Program-made: the position numbers and the translations under genes
DNA from: an uncultured Muribaculaceae bacterium
Lineage (GTDB): Bacteria; Bacteroidota; Bacteroidia; Bacteroidales; Muribaculaceae
Reading direction: 5' to 3'
DNA length: 64,000 nucleotides
Assembly: GCA_910587915.1 (NCBI GenBank)
Contig: CAJUOB010000002.1
Coordinates: forward strand, 207,762-271,761
Shown here: piece after piece, positions 1-8,131 of the stretch
Layout: each line of letters opens with the position of its first letter
Numbering within the stretch: the first letter of the stretch is position 1
The notes under the pieces: generated by a model
Seen by the model: only the letters and a program-made list of their open reading frames with translations
Database searches by the model: none
Told to the model about the DNA's origin: nothing

Positions 1-309
1 ATCGACGGAAATCAACACGTCGGGCCCCACTTCGGCACGAACAGCCTCGACACCAGCACATAAGCGGCGGCATTCCTCTTCCTCGGGCACATCGTCGGCG
101 CCGGGGCGCGAGGAATATGCACCGAGGTCGAGCATAGTCGCGCCGGCATCGACCATGGAGCGGGCCGTACGGGCGGCATCAGCCGGATCTATATGGCGTG
201 AAGCTGCGTGAAAGGAGTCGGTGGTGAGATTTATTATACCCATCACCACCGGCCGGTCGAACTCACACAGCCGACCTTTCACATTGAGACTGAACGGAGT
301 GAAACTCAC
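1..309 (-). CDS. folP: Dihydropteroate synthase, N-terminal part (cut by window edge)
   Basis: The translated 103 residues carry the two N-terminal hallmarks of dihydropteroate synthase: MGIINLTTDSF at about residues 23-33 and LDLGAYSSRPGA at about 60-71. The enzyme condenses p-aminobenzoate with hydroxymethyl-dihydropterin pyrophosphate in cytoplasmic folate synthesis. I chose the GTG at 309 because it overlaps the TGA stop of typA as GTGA, the usual sign of translational coupling, and there is no ATG nearer the conserved core. The C-terminal two thirds lie outside the window. The gene would be co-transcribed with typA. Confidence 0.9.
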   Translation of the reverse strand, partial: MSFTPFSLNVKGRLCEFDRPVVMGIINLTTDSFHAASRHIDPADAARTARSMVDAGATMLDLGAYSSRPGADDVPEEEECRRLCAGVEAVRAEVGPDVLISVD

Positions 310-2105
310 GAGCGGTTTGCGCGCTTGCGCTCAGTTTCGTCGAGAATAATCTTGCGCAGACGGATATGGTGGGGGGTCACTTCCACATATTCATCTTCCT
401 TTATATACTCGAGAGCTTCCTCGAGGCTGAAAACCACCGGCGGAACAATACGGGCCTTATCGTCGGCGCCCGACGCACGCATGTTGGTGAGTTTCTTGCT
501 CTTGGTCACATTCACGGGAATATCGTTGTCCTTGGCATTCTCGCCCACAACCTGACCGGCATATACTTCTTCCTGAGGGAAGATGAAGAAGCGGCCGCGG
601 TCCTGCAGCTTATCGATGGCATAGGCATAGGCAGTACCGGCCTCAATGGCAATGAGCGAACCATTGGTACGACGCTCTATATCGCCCTTCCATGGCTGAT
701 AGTCGAGGAAACGATGGGCCATAATAGCCTCGCCACCCGACGCTGTGAGCACATTGCTTCGCAGACCGATGATACCTCGCGAAGGAATCTGGAATTCGAG
801 CTGGGCGCGGTCGTTCTTTGTAGTCATGGCCACGAGATCGCCCTTACGGCGGGTTACCATATCGATCATTTTCGACGAGAATTCCTCGGGCACATTGATG
901 GTGAGCAGTTCCATAGGCTCGCATTTGCGGCCGTCGATTTCCTTGATAATAACCTGAGGCTGACCCACCTGAAGCTCATAACCCTCGCGACGCATGGTCT
1001 CGATAAGCACCGAGAGATGGAGCACGCCTCGACCGAATACGGTCCACACGTCTTCTTTCTCGCCTTTCTGCACACGCAATGCAAGATTGCGGTCGAGCTC
1101 GGCCGTGAGGCGGTCGCCGATATGGCGCGATGTCACATACTTGCCGTCGCGGCCGAAGAAAGGACTGTCGTTGATGGTAAATGTCATCGACATGGTAGGC
1201 TCGTCGATAGCTATACGGGGAAGCGCCTCGGGATTCTCGACAGCAGCGATGGTATCGCCGATTTCGAAGCCCTCGATACCCACGAGAGCACAAATATCGC
1301 CGTTCTCCACGCGCTCCACTTTCTTACGGCCCATGCCTTCGAATGTGTGGAGTTCCTTTATACGCTGCTTCACAACAGAGCCGTCGCGGCGGCACAGCGC
1401 TATTTCCTGACCCTCGCGGAGCTCACCACGGTGCACACGGCCTATGGCTATACGGCCCACATACTTCGAGAAATCGAGCGATGTGATGAGCATCTGGGCA
1501 TCGCCGGGATTTTCCTCCGGTCCGGGGATATGCTCGATAATGGTGTCGAGCAACGGCAGGATGTTGTCGGTAGGAGCCTTATAGTCTTCGCTCATCCAGC
1601 CCTGCTTGGCCGAACCGTAGAGGGTGGGGAAATCGAGCTGTTCCTCGGTGGCATCGAGCGAGAACATGAGGTCGAACACCATCTCCTGCACTTCCTCGGG
1701 GCGGCAGTTGGGCTTGTCGACCTTATTGATAACAACCACGGGCTTCAGACCCATCTCGATGGCTTTCTGGAGCACGAAGCGTGTCTGCGGCATCGGGCCT
1801 TCGAAGGCATCGACCAACAGCAGACAGCCATCGGCCATGTTGAGCACACGCTCCACCTCACCGCCGAAGTCGGCGTGTCCCGGGGTGTCTATTATATTTA
1901 TCTTATATCCTTTGTAATCTATGGAAACGTTTTTCGACAGAATCGTTATGCCGCGCTCGCGCTCGAGGTCGTTGTTGTCGAGAATGAGTTCTCCGGCATT
2001 CTGGTTCTCTCTGAAAAGATGGCCCGCAAGGAGCATTTTGTCGACCAATGTGGTTTTACCGTGGTCTACATGCGCAATAATTGCGATGTTACGTACTTTC
2101 TGCAT
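306..2105 (-). CDS. typA: Ribosome-associated GTPase TypA/BipA
   Basis: This 599-residue protein is a translational GTPase of the BipA family, which acts on the ribosome in stress and 50S assembly. G motifs are clear: AHVDHGKT at residues 11-18, RERGITI at about 49-55, DTPGH at about 73-77 and NKVD at about 127-130. They are followed by EF-Tu domain II and EF-G-like C-terminal domains; length equals the family norm. An upstream ATG at 2141 is open in frame, but a TAnnTTTG promoter element lies at 2146-2139, so that start would fall inside the promoter; the ATG at 2105 (MQKVRNIAIIAHVDHGKT) is the family start. The stop overlaps the GTG of folP. Confidence 0.97.
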   Translation of the reverse strand: MQKVRNIAIIAHVDHGKTTLVDKMLLAGHLFRENQNAGELILDNNDLERERGITILSKNVSIDYKGYKINIIDTPGHADFGGEVERVLNMADGCLLLVDAFEGPMPQTRFVLQKAIEMGLKPVVVINKVDKPNCRPEEVQEMVFDLMFSLDATEEQLDFPTLYGSAKQGWMSEDYKAPTDNILPLLDTIIEHIPGPEENPGDAQMLITSLDFSKYVGRIAIGRVHRGELREGQEIALCRRDGSVVKQRIKELHTFEGMGRKKVERVENGDICALVGIEGFEIGDTIAAVENPEALPRIAIDEPTMSMTFTINDSPFFGRDGKYVTSRHIGDRLTAELDRNLALRVQKGEKEDVWTVFGRGVLHLSVLIETMRREGYELQVGQPQVIIKEIDGRKCEPMELLTINVPEEFSSKMIDMVTRRKGDLVAMTTKNDRAQLEFQIPSRGIIGLRSNVLTASGGEAIMAHRFLDYQPWKGDIERRTNGSLIAIEAGTAYAYAIDKLQDRGRFFIFPQEEVYAGQVVGENAKDNDIPVNVTKSKKLTNMRASGADDKARIVPPVVFSLEEALEYIKEDEYVEVTPHHIRLRKIILDETERKRANRS

Positions 2106-2138
2106 AAATAAGTCTGCGACTATATCTGTTTCAAACTG

Positions 2139-2146
2139 CAAAATTA
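2139..2146 (-). promoter_or_regulatory. Bacteroidetes -7 promoter element for typA
   Basis: On the minus strand the sequence reads TAATTTTG, matching TAnnTTTG, about 33 bases before the typA ATG at 2105. I do not see a clear TTTG -33 box at the right distance. It fixes the typA start downstream of 2139. Confidence 0.6.
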
Positions 2147-2234
2147 GCTAAAAATTACGAAACATCCCCCACCTTTCCCGATTTTCAGTCTAAAGTATTC
2201 TTCAAAGCCAAAGAACCTCGGCATCGATAAAATC

Positions 2235-2348
2235 CTACACACAGTTTTCACCAACGCCATCGGCACTAAGCGCAGATACCTCGACCCGATTCCACTCTGG
2301 CTCCAAATCCACCCGAAGCACATATGCTCCTATTGCCGCCGAAGCCAT
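2235..2348 (-). CDS. Possible small exported peptide, weakly NVEALA-like
   Basis: A 37-codon frame starts at ATG 2348; a TTG at 2366 in the same frame would add six hydrophobic residues. The reading is a short hydrophobic stretch (MASAAIGAYVL), then charged residues, then WNRVEVSALSADG and a terminal C-V. This layout loosely recalls the NVEALA family of small Bacteroidales exported peptides, which have a signal segment followed by an N-V-E-A-L-A motif. The match is partial and the frame is short, so it may be a relic or chance. The base composition is richer in GC than the low-GC genes next to it. Confidence 0.22.
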   Translation of the reverse strand: MASAAIGAYVLRVDLEPEWNRVEVSALSADGVGENCV

Positions 2349-2381
2349 TAAAAATATGACTGGCAATATTTGTTATGTCTT

Positions 2382-3008
2382 TCATGGATATATGTATTCG
2401 GGTGGTGATACTTTTAAGTTCCCAATTAACTCAATCCTTGTAGAGGATTCTATTCTTTTAATAGGTCTGAAACCAGGCATATACTTCTCCATTGGGGTAT
2501 CCTTTAGCCAACGCAGGCCCCAATCATATATACCCCTATAGATAAGTTTGTCTTCTTTTATATCGAAAAACCAACTGCAACAATTATCATTTGTCCCAAT
2601 AAGAGTATCCGCCTGAAAGCATATCGTATGCCCTCGTTTTTTATTTATATATCTGCTATCGGCACTAGCCTCTATAATGACTCTTACACCGTCGACAAAC
2701 ATTGCATAATAGTTGTTTATATCAGATGCAAATATTGGTTCATCCAATTCACTTTCATCATTCATATAAACAGTCACAAGCGCAGCAGTTGGATTATTGG
2801 CAGAATCATATTCACCTAATGTCACATATATTCTATCATAATCCTTATTGCCGTGATGCGATTTATATATAGGGAAGATTACCGATTTCAGAAAATCCAT
2901 CATCTGAGGAAACTCCAAATCAGCATACGGTACACAACTAATCACACGCTCAGCATTTGCATGAAGCGACATCATGAATAAAATCAAAAATAAAATCTTT
3001 CTTATCAT
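2382..3008 (-). CDS. Secreted protein of unknown function (208 aa)
   Basis: A signal peptide is evident at residues 1-19 (MIRKILFLILFMMSLHANA, cleavage probably after ANA). I do not recognise the mature domain. It is rich in Tyr, Ile and Asp, with four cysteines, two adjacent (C-C near residue 140). It is the last of three minus-strand genes of similar low GC encoding exported proteins. Its plan resembles the 178-residue neighbour: a D-[FY]-L element followed by a Pro early in the mature part, a central alternating-strand region, and a P-x-E-[KY]-[YM] element near the C-terminus. They may be distant paralogues, but I cannot prove this by eye. Confidence 0.75.
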   Translation of the reverse strand: MIRKILFLILFMMSLHANAERVISCVPYADLEFPQMMDFLKSVIFPIYKSHHGNKDYDRIYVTLGEYDSANNPTAALVTVYMNDESELDEPIFASDINNYYAMFVDGVRVIIEASADSRYINKKRGHTICFQADTLIGTNDNCCSWFFDIKEDKLIYRGIYDWGLRWLKDTPMEKYMPGFRPIKRIESSTRIELIGNLKVSPPEYIYP

Positions 3009-3067
3009 TAGCGTACGAGATTAAAGAGTTGAGCTAAATAAGGCCAGTCAATCCACTAACATACTTT

Positions 3068-3604
3068 TCACCAAATCTTCGGTTCTCCTAATGCCCGATT
3101 ATCTGGCGTATATAGTTCTTTCTCTGGTTCAAGCATATATTCCGGAATACCTTGCAATATATTTGAGTAGCGAAATACTTCTTTTAATTCAAGGGCACCA
3201 TTTTTAAGAATCAAATCTATATAAGAAAATTCATCATCCAATACAGACACCGACATAGTATCGAAAGAGCCCGTACGTTCCAATAAATCCGTAGAACCGA
3301 TTTCTTCTATGAAGATAATCTTATTTTTGATCACAGAATAATATATAGTACCCTCGGCATTGCTCCTGATGGGACCATGAAATTCAATATGAATTTTTAA
3401 TTCTTCATCTGATTTAGATATGTACAATGTAATGAGTTTTGAATCCAAATTATCGAGAGACGGCAGCAACCGATTTTGTAAATAATCGAGCAACACTGTA
3501 TCCTGAATGACTGCACGTTCAGCATGAATCTTACTATTAGTACCATTCACCATAATTGTGAACGATACCAAAATCGATACAATGACAAGCATCACTCTTT
3601 TCAT
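3068..3604 (-). CDS. Secreted protein of unknown function (178 aa)
   Basis: It starts with a clear export signal (MKRVMLVIVSILVSFTIMVNG). The mature part has alternating hydrophobic and polar residues suggesting a beta-sandwich or alpha/beta fold, and contains no cysteine. I find no family motif. It is the middle gene of the low-GC trio: 94 bases downstream of the 289-residue gene and 59 bases upstream of the 208-residue gene. Shared strand, size and codon use suggest the three arrived together or expanded locally. Confidence 0.75.
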   Translation of the reverse strand: MKRVMLVIVSILVSFTIMVNGTNSKIHAERAVIQDTVLLDYLQNRLLPSLDNLDSKLITLYISKSDEELKIHIEFHGPIRSNAEGTIYYSVIKNKIIFIEEIGSTDLLERTGSFDTMSVSVLDDEFSYIDLILKNGALELKEVFRYSNILQGIPEYMLEPEKELYTPDNRALGEPKIW

Positions 3605-3698
3605 AATAATACGGTTTCTTTAACTTCCACACTATCATCCATCTCCACCTTTTTCTGACAGGAGATGAAAATAAGCAGCCCTATGTTAATTAAATATC

Positions 3699-4568
3699 TC
3701 ATCTATGTTTTTCTATCGACGCTGATAATTTATGGTGACTGTTATCATATATCAAATTGAGAGTCTCTGCGATCTGTATCAACTCATTTTCACGAAGTTC
3801 ACGTCCTACAAAAGGCAAAATAGTTTTAAAATATTCGACCTGCATATTTACAAATACACTTTCATCATCATTCCCATTTTTCTCTGCATTATAAGCACAT
3901 ATATAATCATTCAAAGCATCGATTATTTCGTCGGTAGTATAACCACGTAGATAGAACCATGCCACTATATCGCCAATATTATTCCATTTGTCCAAATCCT
4001 TGGTCCAATCAAGAGGGGTCCATGGCAAAAAATCAGTTTTATCAACATCTATATTTTTCCATACCCTATCAGGGTAGTAGTCTATACGACCGAATATCCT
4101 ATCAAGTCTATCAACTTCTATATTTATAGTAAACACAAGTTCAAACTCGTCCAGCCGTGGTTTAGGAAATTCCTCAAGGCAACACCATGTCTCGAGAAAG
4201 TCCCCTGATAATGTTGTGTACACAACGATATTAGCATTTTCATCGTTGGTAAATATAGAATATTGCGAACAACCCACAGCCTTCCCATACAAAGGACGAT
4301 TCTCACCACCGTCGGCAAGTGTTATATCAATCATATTGCTACTCACACCTTTGCTACGCAGCTGTATATCATTTTCAATATTGACACTCCGGTTCTGTCT
4401 ATTGTACGACACGGCGAAAAACTGCCCATATGCATGCGCTGTAGAGAATATACAACAACCTACAACGATCACTGTAGAAAGCAATCTATTTTGCACTCTT
4501 CTATAATTTTCTGTGGCCCGGGCTACCAGCAGTGAAGCGAAGAGGAGTATTGGCAGTCGCTTTTTCAT
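3699..4568 (-). CDS. Exported protein of unknown function (289 aa)
   Basis: This is the first gene of the trio, with a well-formed promoter just upstream. The N-terminus is unusual: a short hydrophobic run at residues 4-16 (LPILLFASLLVAR), a charged stretch, then a second segment at about 29-46 (RLLSTVIVVGCCIFSTAHA) that looks like a normal signal peptide. The second may be the true signal, with a start further in, although no ATG lies between them. The mature part has a W-rich middle (PWTPLDWTKDLDKW) and a helical C-terminus rich in Glu and Asn. Function is unknown. Confidence 0.7.
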   Translation of the reverse strand: MKKRLPILLFASLLVARATENYRRVQNRLLSTVIVVGCCIFSTAHAYGQFFAVSYNRQNRSVNIENDIQLRSKGVSSNMIDITLADGGENRPLYGKAVGCSQYSIFTNDENANIVVYTTLSGDFLETWCCLEEFPKPRLDEFELVFTINIEVDRLDRIFGRIDYYPDRVWKNIDVDKTDFLPWTPLDWTKDLDKWNNIGDIVAWFYLRGYTTDEIIDALNDYICAYNAEKNGNDDESVFVNMQVEYFKTILPFVGRELRENELIQIAETLNLIYDNSHHKLSASIEKHR

Positions 4569-4588
4569 GGTTAGAGAGGTTTAGATTG

Positions 4589-4619
4589 CAAATATACACA
4601 TATCCACGTATATTCCAAA
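4589..4619 (-). promoter_or_regulatory. Promoter of the secreted-protein trio
   Basis: On the minus strand a TTTG (-33) at 4619-4616 and TATATTTG (-7) at 4596-4589 are separated by 19 bases, matching the Bacteroidetes sigma-A promoter. The start codon at 4568 lies 20 bases downstream. Confidence 0.7.
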
Positions 4620-4790
4620 CACTTTTATAAAATCCCTCAAAAATTTTTCAGTTAGTTACAAGACTTCATCACCTTAACGAGTACTACACCTTAAGGCTAA
4701 CGCCGCTTAGCCAACCACCTATGCTATAATATGAATCCCCCTTGAGCACCACAGAGTGGTACATGCTGTGTTTTAGAAGCCGGGGTTCGG

Positions 4791-5564
4791 TTAAAAGTCG
4801 GGCAGGGAGGCGGGGTCGAGGCGATCGGTGGTTATGAAATCGCAGCCCCATTCCACGTATTTACGGTAATCGAGCGGCTTGTTGGTGGTCCACATATTCA
4901 CTTTCAGTCCATTGGCATGGAAGCGGTCGACAGTCTCCTTGTCGAAACAACCGGCCATTATATCGGCATCGATCTTCCACTTCACGCACCAGTCGAAGTG
5001 GTTGGCCCAGTACTGTGCCGTGAGAAACTGCAGTTCTATGTCGGGATAATTGGTGCGGATGTACTCCAGACAAGGCTTCATCGAGGTGAGGATTATGCAC
5101 TTGTCGCGCATTCCGGCCGAATCGATCTCGGCGATCAGCAAAGGAATCTTCGAAGTATCTTTCGAGTTTATTCCTTCGGTCCATTTCAGTTCTATCAGCG
5201 GACGCACCCCACCCTCCCGGCATATATCGAGATATTCGCGCATGGAGCAGATGTGGCCGGTCCAGTCGGTCCCGGCACGACGCTGACGCAAAGTTTCGCC
5301 CTGCAACTCCTCGAGAGTGGACGAAGCTATGGCTTTGGTGCCACCAAGACGCTTGGTCGAGTCGTCGTGAGTGCACACCAGCACATCGCCCTTGGCAAAT
5401 TTCACATCGGTCTCAAGAAAATCATAGCCGAGGTCGACACCGGTCTGGAACGATAGGGCGGTATTCTCGACACCATATCCGCTTCCGCGGTGTCCCACAA
5501 ATTTGGGCCGTGCGAATACAGGAAGCACGGCAAGTCCGAGTAATAGAATCGCTATTTTTTTCAT
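4791..5564 (-). CDS. Secreted glycerophosphodiester phosphodiesterase
   Basis: This 257-residue protein belongs to the GDPD family, which hydrolyses glycerophosphodiesters to glycerol-3-phosphate and an alcohol. A signal peptide covers residues 1-18 (MKKIAILLLGLAVLPVFA), so it acts in the periplasm. The TIM-barrel catalytic elements are visible: G-H-R-G-S at 24-28, E-N at 33-34, E-T-D at 51-53 and C-T-H-D-D at 64-68, with E-L-K-W later and W-T-T-N near the C-terminus. It lies 24 bases downstream of the beta-propeller gene and probably shares its transcript, suggesting scavenging of phospholipid head groups. Confidence 0.92.
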   Translation of the reverse strand: MKKIAILLLGLAVLPVFARPKFVGHRGSGYGVENTALSFQTGVDLGYDFLETDVKFAKGDVLVCTHDDSTKRLGGTKAIASSTLEELQGETLRQRRAGTDWTGHICSMREYLDICREGGVRPLIELKWTEGINSKDTSKIPLLIAEIDSAGMRDKCIILTSMKPCLEYIRTNYPDIELQFLTAQYWANHFDWCVKWKIDADIMAGCFDKETVDRFHANGLKVNMWTTNKPLDYRKYVEWGCDFITTDRLDPASLPDF

Positions 5565-5588
5565 GTTCAGAATAGTTGTGTATCTTTT

Positions 5589-6563
5589 TTACTTTACTTT
5601 TTCGTAGATATAGAGCTCGTGCACTTCGCCGGTATATCCCTCTTCGGTGAGAGGACCCTGGCTCATACCAAGCACAATCGATGTTCCACGGTTATTGAGG
5701 ACAACCAGATCGTCGTTCACCGGATCGATGGCCAGACCTTCGATTTCGCCGGCCCGGCGGAAATCGGTCATAGACCTTAGCAGCGACACCTCGCCGCGCA
5801 TGGCACCGCCGGCCACAAGACCGCGACGCATCTCGGGCTTACCGTCGGCGCCAAGCTTCACGCTGAACGGAGTATCCTTCACCACTTCCTCGCCTTCGAC
5901 AAGTCCGGTGTACGGCACCTCGGCAATAGAAGCCACATATATATTATCGGGCAGATTATAGGCCGCTTCGCCATCGTCGGCCGAGAATAGAATCTTTCCA
6001 TCGGCTATGAAGATGCCCTGGCACCAATATGGCGTAGGGGCACACTGCATTTTGGTGTGGTAGCGCCCGGTCGCGAGGTCGTAGCAGTACGCATAGCGGC
6101 TGTCGACCCAGTCCGACATCCACACCATGCCACGGTCGCGGTCTACGGCAATGCCCGATACCTCCACCTGGCCACTCTCGGGTGCCCATGGCAGGTCGCG
6201 CTTCCATTCGAGAGTTCCGGCATCGTATATCGACACTGCGATATTGTAGCCACGGCCATACTCGAAACGCTCTATACCACAGTATATCTCACCATTCCAC
6301 ACATCAATATCGCCGAAATGGTTGGCGATCTCCGGATGCTGGAAAGGCGCGTCGTTTTTCTGCACCAGACGTCCCGACTTATCGTACTTATAGAGAGCAC
6401 GGGTGTCCGACACATAGTAATAATTGCTGTCGATGGCTATGCCTTGACGCCCTTCCACGGGCATCACTGCTTTAAGGCGGTACTCGCTGCCTACATGCTG
6501 GGCCGATGCTGCAATGCTCGAGGCTCCCAGCGCAAAAAGAAAGTAAATATATCTGAGTCTCAT
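5589..6563 (-). CDS. Secreted beta-propeller-like protein
   Basis: The protein has 325 residues from the ATG at 6563; a longer in-frame start at 6710 would read through the low-complexity repeat and is rejected. A signal peptide is visible (LRYIYFLFALGASSIAASA). Repeated blades with the pattern I-A-x-D-x-x-x-x-x-x-V-S-D and G-I-A-V-D-R-D-R-G-M-V-W-M-S-D-W point to a six- or seven-bladed propeller of the SMP-30/NHL or phytase-like type. I cannot name a substrate. Linkage to the GDPD gene suggests a shared periplasmic role in phosphodiester or phosphate metabolism, but that is inference. Its -7 element lies only seven bases before the ATG. Confidence 0.75.
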   Translation of the reverse strand: MRLRYIYFLFALGASSIAASAQHVGSEYRLKAVMPVEGRQGIAIDSNYYYVSDTRALYKYDKSGRLVQKNDAPFQHPEIANHFGDIDVWNGEIYCGIERFEYGRGYNIAVSIYDAGTLEWKRDLPWAPESGQVEVSGIAVDRDRGMVWMSDWVDSRYAYCYDLATGRYHTKMQCAPTPYWCQGIFIADGKILFSADDGEAAYNLPDNIYVASIAEVPYTGLVEGEEVVKDTPFSVKLGADGKPEMRRGLVAGGAMRGEVSLLRSMTDFRRAGEIEGLAIDPVNDDLVVLNNRGTSIVLGMSQGPLTEEGYTGEVHELYIYEKVK

Positions 6564-6570
6564 GGCTCGG

Positions 6571-6578
6571 CAAAAATA
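6571..6578 (-). promoter_or_regulatory. -7 promoter element almost abutting the start codon
   Basis: The minus strand reads TATTTTTG, matching TAnnTTTG, ending seven bases before the ATG at 6563. If used, transcription would begin at or within a few bases of the start codon, giving a leaderless message. No clear -33 box is seen. Confidence 0.4.
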
Positions 6579-6605
6579 GTAAAAAAAATTAGAAGGAGTG
6601 AGAAA

Positions 6606-6761
6606 ATTAGAAGTTAGTAGTGAGGAGTGAGGAGTTAGAAGTGGGTAGTGTGGAATGTTGAGTGTGAAGTTAAAAGTACATATACTCCCCTCCATAAAAA
6701 AACTACCCACTCATCACTACTAACTACTCACTTCTAACTACCAATTGCTTCTAACTACCCA
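6606..6761. repeat. Imperfect inverted repeat built from TTAGAAGT/GTAGT units
   Basis: The left arm (about 6606-6651) is made of short units such as TTAGAAGT, TAGTAGTGAG and GTGGGTAGT. The right arm (about 6701-6761) carries the complementary units ACTACCCACT, ACTACTAACT and CTTCTAACTACC. The two can form a long imperfect hairpin between two divergently transcribed genes. It may act as a bidirectional terminator or be a slippage-generated satellite. Confidence 0.6.
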
Positions 6762-6843
6762 AAAAGTGTTCGGAAATGGACACCGACTATTTACACAAAG
6801 CACTGTCACTCAGGCAAAAGAATATTTCAGATTAAAACCTGTT

Positions 6844-6851
6844 TAATTTTG
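6844..6851 (+). promoter_or_regulatory. -7 promoter element of the exporter operon
   Basis: TAATTTTG matches TAnnTTTG and ends 20 bases before the ATG of the adaptor gene at 6872. The -33 box is poor, which would suit a promoter that needs an activator. Confidence 0.55.
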
Positions 6852-6871
6852 TGGTGTAAATAAACCGAACA

Positions 6872-8131
6872 ATGGACAAAGAAATACCCAAAAGCGAACA
6901 GCGTCGCGAAGCACTCATCGGTATAGCTAAAGTAGCCATACCTGCGGCAATAATATGCGGCGGTGTGCTGTGGTTCCTGCTTGCGGCCGGATCGCGAAGC
7001 ATCGACGCCGATCGGCTCCGGTACAGTCAGGCAGAGACAGGCGACATCGACGCTACCGTCAGTGCGTCGGGACGCATCGTTCCGGCATTTGAAGAAGTCA
7101 TCAACTCGCCGATATCGTCGCGTATTGTCGAAGTGTGCCGTCGGGCAGGCGATGTCGTCGAGGCCGGGACACCGCTGCTCGTGCTCGATCTCCATGCCGC
7201 CCGCGTGGCCACAGAAAAGCAAGCCGACCAACTGCGCATGAAGCGCCTCGAACTAAAGCAGCAGATAGCCAACGACAACACAGCGCTCAGCTCGCTCGAG
7301 ATGCAGATAAAGGTGGGCGACATGAAGGTCCACCGCCTTGAAGCCGAACTGCGAAACGAGCGCTATCTCGACAGCATCGGCAGCGGCACAACCGACAAAG
7401 TGCGCGAATGCGAGTTTGCCCTGCAGTCGGCACGCCTCGAGCAGGAACAGCTGCGTCAGCAACTTTCCAACGAACGCGAGGTGCGCACCGCAGCCACCGA
7501 TGTGAAGCGGCTCGAAATCGAGATAATGGCCAAGGAGGCCGATCTTGCCGGCCGCACACTCGACCAGGCCGAAATCCGTGCGCCACGCCGTGCCACTGTC
7601 ACAAGCATATCCGACAAAATCGGTGCTCAGGTATCGCAAGGTCAGGAACTCGCTGTCATAGCCGATCTCGGCCACTACAAGATACTCGCCGAAGCCGCCG
7701 ACAGCTACGGAAAACGCATAGCCATCGGCAATCGCGCCACAGTGCGCATCGGATCGGAAAGCTACGACGGAACTGTGAGCGGTGTCACACCCACGGCAGC
7801 CAACGGCCTGGTGGCTTTCACCGTGACTCTCGACAACGACAGCGCCACCAATCTCCGCCCGGGTCTGCGCCCCGATGTATATGTGAGCCAGGGTGTGAAA
7901 AAAGATGTGCTCCGCATAGCCAACGGTCCATACTACAACCGCCCGGGCTCCTACCGGCTGTATGTCCGCTCGGCCGATGGCAAATCGCTCGAGGCCCGCG
8001 AAGTACGCCTCGGAGTGGCCAATATGGACTATGTCGAGATTGAATCCGGACTCAATCCCGGCGAAACAGTGGTAATCAACGATATGTCCGACTATTCCAA
8101 TAATAATACTATAAATTTAAAACAGAAATGA
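6872..8131 (+). CDS. Efflux membrane-fusion (adaptor) protein, MacA/HlyD type
   Basis: The 419-residue protein starts with a short cytoplasmic segment and one membrane helix at about residues 17-41 (IGIAKVAIPAAIICGGVLWF). A biotinyl-lipoyl half-domain (SASGRIVPAFEEVINSPIS) follows, then a coiled-coil hairpin rich in Glu, Leu and Arg (about residues 110-220), a second lipoyl half and beta-barrel domains (APRRATVTSISDKIGAQVSQG). It would bridge the permease complex and TolC across the periplasm. Its TGA overlaps the ATG of the first permease (ATGA), and it is the first gene of an operon running to 15493. Confidence 0.92.
   Translation: MDKEIPKSEQRREALIGIAKVAIPAAIICGGVLWFLLAAGSRSIDADRLRYSQAETGDIDATVSASGRIVPAFEEVINSPISSRIVEVCRRAGDVVEAGTPLLVLDLHAARVATEKQADQLRMKRLELKQQIANDNTALSSLEMQIKVGDMKVHRLEAELRNERYLDSIGSGTTDKVRECEFALQSARLEQEQLRQQLSNEREVRTAATDVKRLEIEIMAKEADLAGRTLDQAEIRAPRRATVTSISDKIGAQVSQGQELAVIADLGHYKILAEAADSYGKRIAIGNRATVRIGSESYDGTVSGVTPTAANGLVAFTVTLDNDSATNLRPGLRPDVYVSQGVKKDVLRIANGPYYNRPGSYRLYVRSADGKSLEAREVRLGVANMDYVEIESGLNPGETVVINDMSDYSNNNTINLKQK

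Noticed and set aside
366..2111. A 581-codon open frame on the plus strand opposite typA
   Set aside because: It is a shadow of the typA frame: it has no promoter, no plausible domains and an odd His-rich composition, while the minus strand encodes a complete conserved GTPase.
4620..4790. A small gene or RNA in the gap between the secreted trio and the GDPD gene
   Set aside because: I see only AT-rich sequence with short imperfect dyads and no reading frame or tRNA fold.
6780..6870. Sigma-54 promoter before the exporter operon
   Set aside because: No TGGCAC-N5-TTGC-like pair at the right spacing; a TAnnTTTG element is present instead.
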